Positions 58,597 to 64,000 of a stretch of 64,000 nucleotides of DNA are shown here, piece after piece. Positions within the stretch are counted from its first letter, which is position 1. Each line of letters opens with the position of its first letter. Source of the DNA: Polytrichum commune. Lineage: Eukaryota > Streptophyta > Polytrichopsida > Polytrichales > Polytrichaceae. The notes under the pieces were generated by a model that worked only from the letters and a program-made list of their open reading frames with translations, did not search any database and was not told the DNA's origin. The position numbers and the translations under genes are program-made. The stretch is from assembly GCA_950295325.1 (NCBI GenBank), contig OX485807.1, forward strand, positions 15,897,001-15,961,000, read 5' to 3'.

Positions 58597-61500
58597 GTAG
58601 CTTTCCATTAAATGTTTATGTTTGCGAGTTGGCATTATGAGTTTTACATATACATGTGCACACACATTCATCACGCGAAACTACAAATGTTGGGGATACA
58701 TTGAACTTTGATCTTTTGTGCCATATTATTCTTTAAGGTTGAAATAGAATTCACACAAGCATGGGTAGAAGGTAATGAACAGACATCGCACGTCAATGTG
58801 TTTACAATGATTTTAATTTTTAATTTTTAATTTTTTCTTTGGTTTTGTGCATGGAATAGATATGATCTATCATGCACAAAAACTCCCATTGCAATTGCCT
58901 CGGTGAACTCGTTGATCCAATGATACAAAGTTTGGGCCATAGACAAATGGAGGTTAGATAGTTAGACTCAAATGCAAGTGAAAAACACCTAGTATGTGAG
59001 AAACCTAGATTGACCATAGGGAAGCCATAAAATGGTCAATTGGGCAGTTTGTGGTAAGGAGTTAACCCCTAAAAACCAAGAAGGACCTTCTATTGTGTGG
59101 ACAAACACCTTTGCCCCGAGTATTGTACTAGCGTACATGTTTACGTTATAATCTTTTGGTTTGGGACATGTGGACAGAGGAAATTTTGTGTGAACAAACT
59201 TAACTTTACAAAGATACCATATGTATAATCAAATCCACCATAAGAGGCACACAATTTTCTCCAATAAGCTGTCGATTTAGGATGAACATTGTTAGACGAT
59301 TTTCAAGAGATTTCAACAGGCCAAAGATTAGTCAACCTATGTTGTCTAGTCCTTTTCTTGACGGAGGCAACTAGCTTAAGTTCCGGGAATTGGACGTGGG
59401 AGATTCTTTGCATTGTCCACTCGGCAATTAGAAGCGACTAGCTCCTTGAAATTCGTGCAACTAGCATGGACATCTGAACGTTTAACAAGCATACCAGACC
59501 GCATTGCTTGACTGCGGCCACTTTTTTAACTTAAAAAATTAAACTTTGCTAACCGAACCTCAAGTCATATGGATGTTCACCCTTGCAAAGTGAACAATAC
59601 TCGTGTTGAATATTGATAAAGTTGCAAAGGATGGCCCAACATAAAAGGGAATAATTCCAACCAAATTCCCGACACTAGGGATGCTGCTGATGCTCTAATA
59701 TTTCTATTTTTTAGGGGTTGTTTTTTTCTTAAGCATCTGGTGTGGGAAATTGTGCCAGTATATTTTTTTTGCATAGGTGTTGATTTTGACTAAGTTATAA
59801 TATGTCAAAACATCCGAGGTCAATGACTGTGTCAACAAGCATGAATGTGGAGTTTTTTGGCCGATTTCTAAAGAATTGCTGGAAAAGTCAAATGACTCAA
59901 CAAGTCGAATGAATTAATGAATGAATGAATGAATGAATGGTGAATAAGGTTTGTGAGCCCACTACGGGCACTTCCTAACTTTACAAAATAAATAAATAAA
60001 TTGATTATCGGACCAATTTGGGGGATTGTCTCATCTATTCATCAAACATGTGAAAATCATGCACATTATCATATCAAATGTTTGGAATCGGAGTTAAGAT
60101 GGAGAAGTTATAAGTGTTCAAAGTGATAAGTTTCTTCCTATTTGAATGACCACATAGGTCCCTGCCAGTTGTGTTAACAACCTACCTCAAAGTGCCTAGT
60201 AATATTTTGAGCACATAAGGGCTCATTTATCACAAGGCATGCAATATACCCTACTAACGGGATTCTTGAACAAAGTAGGGTCAACATGCTCAAATTTACA
60301 TTGGTAATATCAATTTATTTCTTTCTTTTTTGCCTCTTCTTTTTGAGCACATAATTGGATATTCTCATCATAAGAATGTATTTTCAGCAGATTATTAGGT
60401 ATATCTAGATTTATGCATGAATTGTATGCACGATGTTCTATTGGTGGATCTCGTGATAGAAAGGACAAAACCTAAATAGATGTGAACTACATTTGTTGTT
60501 AACTTGCTTGTGTTACATGTACATTGTATATATGTGAAACTAAGGGAAATTTTACACATATAGATTGGTGTTTCAACCACATTCTTATCAAGGTATACAT
60601 GATAAGTCTTCCCATCATATGCTTCGAGTTTTCTTCCCTCGCATACTTTGATTGCAACATGAATGTACTAATGGCACGAACAATACTCTTATTTGCATTA
60701 TAAAAATTGGATATCTTTTTTTTTGTCTAATTTTACTTAAATCTCAGCTTTTTCAGTGTTCCTTTACGATGACTGGCCTTGCCATAGACCACCCAAATAT
60801 AGGTGTTTAATCAACAATAGTGACTACATAAGGTCCCTATACTTTACCCCTCCGAATCTAACAATTGTAGATAGTAGAGTTCCTTTGAGTTCCAACAAGA
60901 AGTTCACAAAATTGGGACAAAGCTTTCATGTGATTTGGCTTTCATACATAAGAATAATCATCTTATGTGGGGTTGGAGCTCATGGGAGGTCATCGAGGCT
61001 TGAGCATGGAGGCCAACTTTATGCCCGTGCTCATTGCTTGGTTTATGAGTAAAATACATTTTAGCATTTTGGGCAACATCCCACACCAAACATGCCCCAA
61101 AACATGGTCCTCAAGCCCATTATGGGAGATACCCACCACCCAGTCAATGAATTTTGACCCATGTAGAATGGGCATATGATCATCAAATGTAAACATTCAA
61201 ATCCCCACATGTATGTGTTCCAATTTAAAAAGAGACACATGTTTGTATTTGTACATGATCATAAGATAACATTATTCAGTTGCATGGTTGTGTTTGATTC
61301 TATAATTAGCATTTGACATGGGCCTCCACTATCTTACCTTCACGGGAAGGAAACTAAGAAAATAAGAAGAATTTGACGCCGATACGAATAATGAAGAGTG
61401 CCGGTTTGTTTAGTAAGAATGTTGTCAATATTGTGAGAACCCTTGTTTTCACTAGTTGCCCCTACGTGATTTTCTTGTGGCTTTGCAACTGTTGGATCTT

Positions 61501-62649
61501 CTCAAGTTTGATGCAATTTGGGGGATTCTTCTTCTCATAGATGTCTACCTAATGGAGTTTGCTACTATGTGTGAGTGGTCTATGCCAGAAAATGGGATGA
61601 AAGGGCCTTGATGTCAATGGTGGTCTAAAATCCCATCCTCTAGACCATTTTACACTAGTGACCACAAATCACAACCATCACTTTGTAAATTCCCTTGTTG
61701 GGTGGGAAAGGAGCAGCTGTCCCACTTCACTTTACACAAGGTCACCATAAAGAAAACCGACTATGCCAAAAATGGATGAGAAAGTGACATGCAATCCTCC
61801 ATAAAATGATGGCCAACCCAATTTCACGGTGAGACAACTTATTTGCCTTCACTAGTTGTCTTAGCATAAAATTAAAGGTCGGTGTCCTAGTTTTTTTTAC
61901 TAACATCTAGTCGTAGTTAAATCTTTTTAGGATACGTTCTTATTGTTGTTAGTTATCGATTTTCATCAAAAGTACTACATCCCATACTAAGCCCACTATA
62001 CACTATGTCCTATGACCAAAGGTTTTTCACATAATTAATTTAGGGTTCCTCGTGGTCATGGCTTCAAACCCCCAACCATGATCATGAGAAATACTAACTC
62101 GTTGTTTTCTCATGGCCCTTGGTCACATGTCTTGAACAACCATTAATAAATTACACCCCTTGGAGGAAAACAATCAAGATCATCTTTGAATTCATTCAAG
62201 ACCCTTGCCACCCCACTGCTTATTACCCACTACACATACCATAGAGTAGAATCAAGCTCAACACTTTGATTGTCGAAAGCTAATTTCCACATTGGATTGA
62301 ACATTGTCTTAACCAATATGGATATGACACTTGTCACACCCCCCCCTCCCCCTCAAAAGACTAATTATCTTGTGCCGAACGACACAACACTCCAAGGATG
62401 TTTTTGCTAATAAGAATTAACCGAACTACGGTATTTGCCATCGCGAGCTTGAGGAGTTTGTAGATCGCAATTGCTTAGAATCATAAATCACCTTACCATT
62501 CCCGCAAACCGAGGCCATTACCGTGCCTCTCATTTGGGCAATGGCGCAGCCGTAACCGGCACCCCTTCAACTTGGCAGTGGCAATAATGTAGCCGAAGCC
62601 ACGAAATGAATGTGGAATTACAACCCTAATAAATGGCTTCCGTGTATAT
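58597..62649. other. Intergenic DNA, no gene seen
   Basis: Contains an (AATG)n run near 59,911-59,940, (AATA)n near 59,987-60,000 and a copy of family F at about 59,990-60,135. No frame resembles a known protein on either strand. Confidence 0.4.
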
Positions 62650-62884
62650 GGAGAGAAACTTATCCCATGTTAGTGTACCTATCATTCATCCAACATAAAG
62701 ACTTGGAAATATAGTGCGGTTTGAAAGTTATTATTTTAGTCGATTTGATACTGGAAGTATATGTAAAGATCTCAAATTAGTCTAGTCCAAGTTATTTGAG
62801 ATGAATCGGTAACAATCCTATAAGGGGTTAAGTTTTCATGTTGGATGAATGAGAGGTACGCTCGTATGTGATTAATCTCTCTCA
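62650..62884. mobile_element. MITE family H, copy 2
   Basis: A 235-bp element with inverted ends: CATTCATCCAACATAAAGAC on the left, and CTCATTCATCCAACATGAAA on the right when reverse-complemented. Related in inverted orientation to 14,258-14,510, sharing the internal block ATTTGAGATGAATCGG. Confidence 0.65.
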
Positions 62885-63354
62885 TTTGTATAAGATGTGT
62901 AGCCCTATTGTGGACACTTTTGACTTGACGTAACTTAGGATGTTCGTCCTCTGATCGAATTGGGAATTGTTTCATGTGTTCAACAAATTCTAATCATGCA
63001 AATTGTTATTTTAGAAATCGAAGATGAGATGCATAAGTTATAGGAGGTCGAAATCATCATTCTCTTTCTCTATGACCCCTAGAAGTTGAAGAAAAACCGT
63101 CCCAAAATCGTCTGATACAATTCAATCCTATCGAGAAGCTTATAAAATAAAAATCGGCGTGCCTTAGGATAGATTTGATTATATATTTGAAGAGTTCAAA
63201 ATTTTGACACAAAGGTCTAGCCTTCCAAGTGTTGAAACTGGATGATTACAACGTAAACGTGAATGATGGTATTGTCATGCAGCGGTGACTGCTCGGACAA
63301 AATGGCCGCCTTGGCCTTTAGGAGTTCAGTGATCACATAAATTCTCCCAATTGT
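62885..63354. other. Intergenic DNA with family F copy
   Basis: About 62,940-63,060 is a copy of the family F repeat (GATCGAATTGGGAATTGTTT, GAGATGCATAAGTTATAGGA). No gene is seen. Confidence 0.4.
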
Positions 63355-63480
63355 GTTGACACTTCAACCTAGAATGGTGTCAATATTTAGCACATAGTCC
63401 AATCTCATAGTAACATATGTTTTTTTTGGTGTCCATGCTTAACATCAAACATTGTCACATACCACTCAAGTCTAGGTGTC
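63355..63480 (-). repeat. Partial dispersed repeat family A
   Basis: Carries AGCACATAGTCCAATCTCAT and CACTCAAGTCTAGGTGTCCG, matching the inner part of family A in reverse orientation. Confidence 0.5.
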
Positions 63481-63687
63481 CGAAAAATGACAAAATACTA
63501 TGAATTAACAACCGATTGTTGGACATGGGATAAAATTGAAACATGTTTTATGAATCTAGTGTTGACGGCACCGCAAAGAAAACAAATATATATGAAGAGG
63601 ACACCCAACCCGCCACATGTGAAGATGGTGAGCTCGGATTTATGGAGAAAAGAAAGTCCAAGGGGCCTCATTAGAAGGAAAACAAAA

Positions 63688-64000
63688 GGCTTAAGGGCCA
63701 CTTCACACACGTGACTGAGAGCCCGTGACCATTACACTTCAAGCACTCTCATTGGTGGAAAAGGCAGGGGTGGTCCAAGTTCACTTCACACTACGCTTGA
63801 GGGACCAACGGAGTATGTGAGTGCAAGATGGATGTCACAATCCACGTGGATTCCAACATGGTATCGAATGGATCATGTTTCATGGTCACCTGGACTATTT
63901 TCAAAAACCACTTCTTGGAGGTAGGCTCAACACAAAACTAGAGACCATGGCACTCTGAACGCTCACAACCGTTGATTTGTTTTATTTTGTCATGTGTAAG
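63688..64000 (-). repeat. Dispersed repeat family E, minus copy, runs off window
   Basis: Reverse complement of 17,975-18,292, sharing GAGGGACCAACGGAGTATGT and ATGGATCATGTTTCATGGTC. The similarity continues to the last bases of the window, so the element extends further. Confidence 0.75.

Overview
The window is nuclear DNA of a land plant. Plant-type telomeric motifs (TTTAGGG/CCCTAAA, two to four units) are scattered through it. The two housekeeping genes are plant-like and split by ordinary GT-AG introns, and most of the sequence is AT-rich and full of decayed transposons. The species cannot be named from the sequence. The sparse genes and repeat load would fit a moss, lycophyte or fern, but this is inference.

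Layout. 1-3,090: AT-rich intergenic DNA holding one pogo/Emigrant-like MITE (2,499-2,956). 3,090-11,330: the unusual locus. After a CT-rich leader and a 5' UTR exon come four coding exons whose splice phases all fit (4,852-6,138; 6,256-7,575; 7,773-9,242; 9,583-10,350). They encode about 1,614 codons: a DGQH/ParB-like segment, a region ending in a degenerate N4/N6 DNA-methyltransferase motif I, an acidic coiled-coil region, and an FCP1/HAD-type phosphatase domain. One in-frame TAA (6,007-6,009) interrupts it. A 22-bp palindrome (TTTACGGACGC plus its reverse complement) occurs eight times in intron 1, in each other intron between these coding exons, and once in coding sequence. A degenerate copy lies in the intron of two further phase-matched exons (10,439-11,323).

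11,330-26,300: transposon graveyard with a LINE-like fragment, nested MITEs, a G-rich minisatellite, a broken PIF/Harbinger transposase and several tandem arrays. 26,300-31,760: a complete cytosolic HSP101/ClpB gene (nine coding exons, 907 aa) with a heat-shock element upstream and a 300-bp tandem duplication in its leader. 33,900-35,610: a diverged tandem array running up to the promoter of an isoprenylcysteine methylesterase-like gene (35,815-38,684; four exons, 420 aa), whose first intron is a threefold tandem repeat. 41,580-44,300: relics, namely an intron-less partial copy of the gene at 46-48.6 kb and decayed copies of the methylesterase intron 2/exon 3 segment. 46,027-48,606 (minus): a two-exon gene for a 627-aa protein of unknown function. 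48,610-64,000: no recognisable gene; dispersed repeats, a foldback element and palindromic MITEs, several matching copies in the 12-18 kb region.

HSP101 is a general protein disaggregase and the methylesterase acts on prenylated proteins; nothing links them functionally. The 3-11 kb locus is the best candidate for something undescribed: a multidomain gene of prokaryote/mobile-element flavour whose introns carry a private palindrome family.
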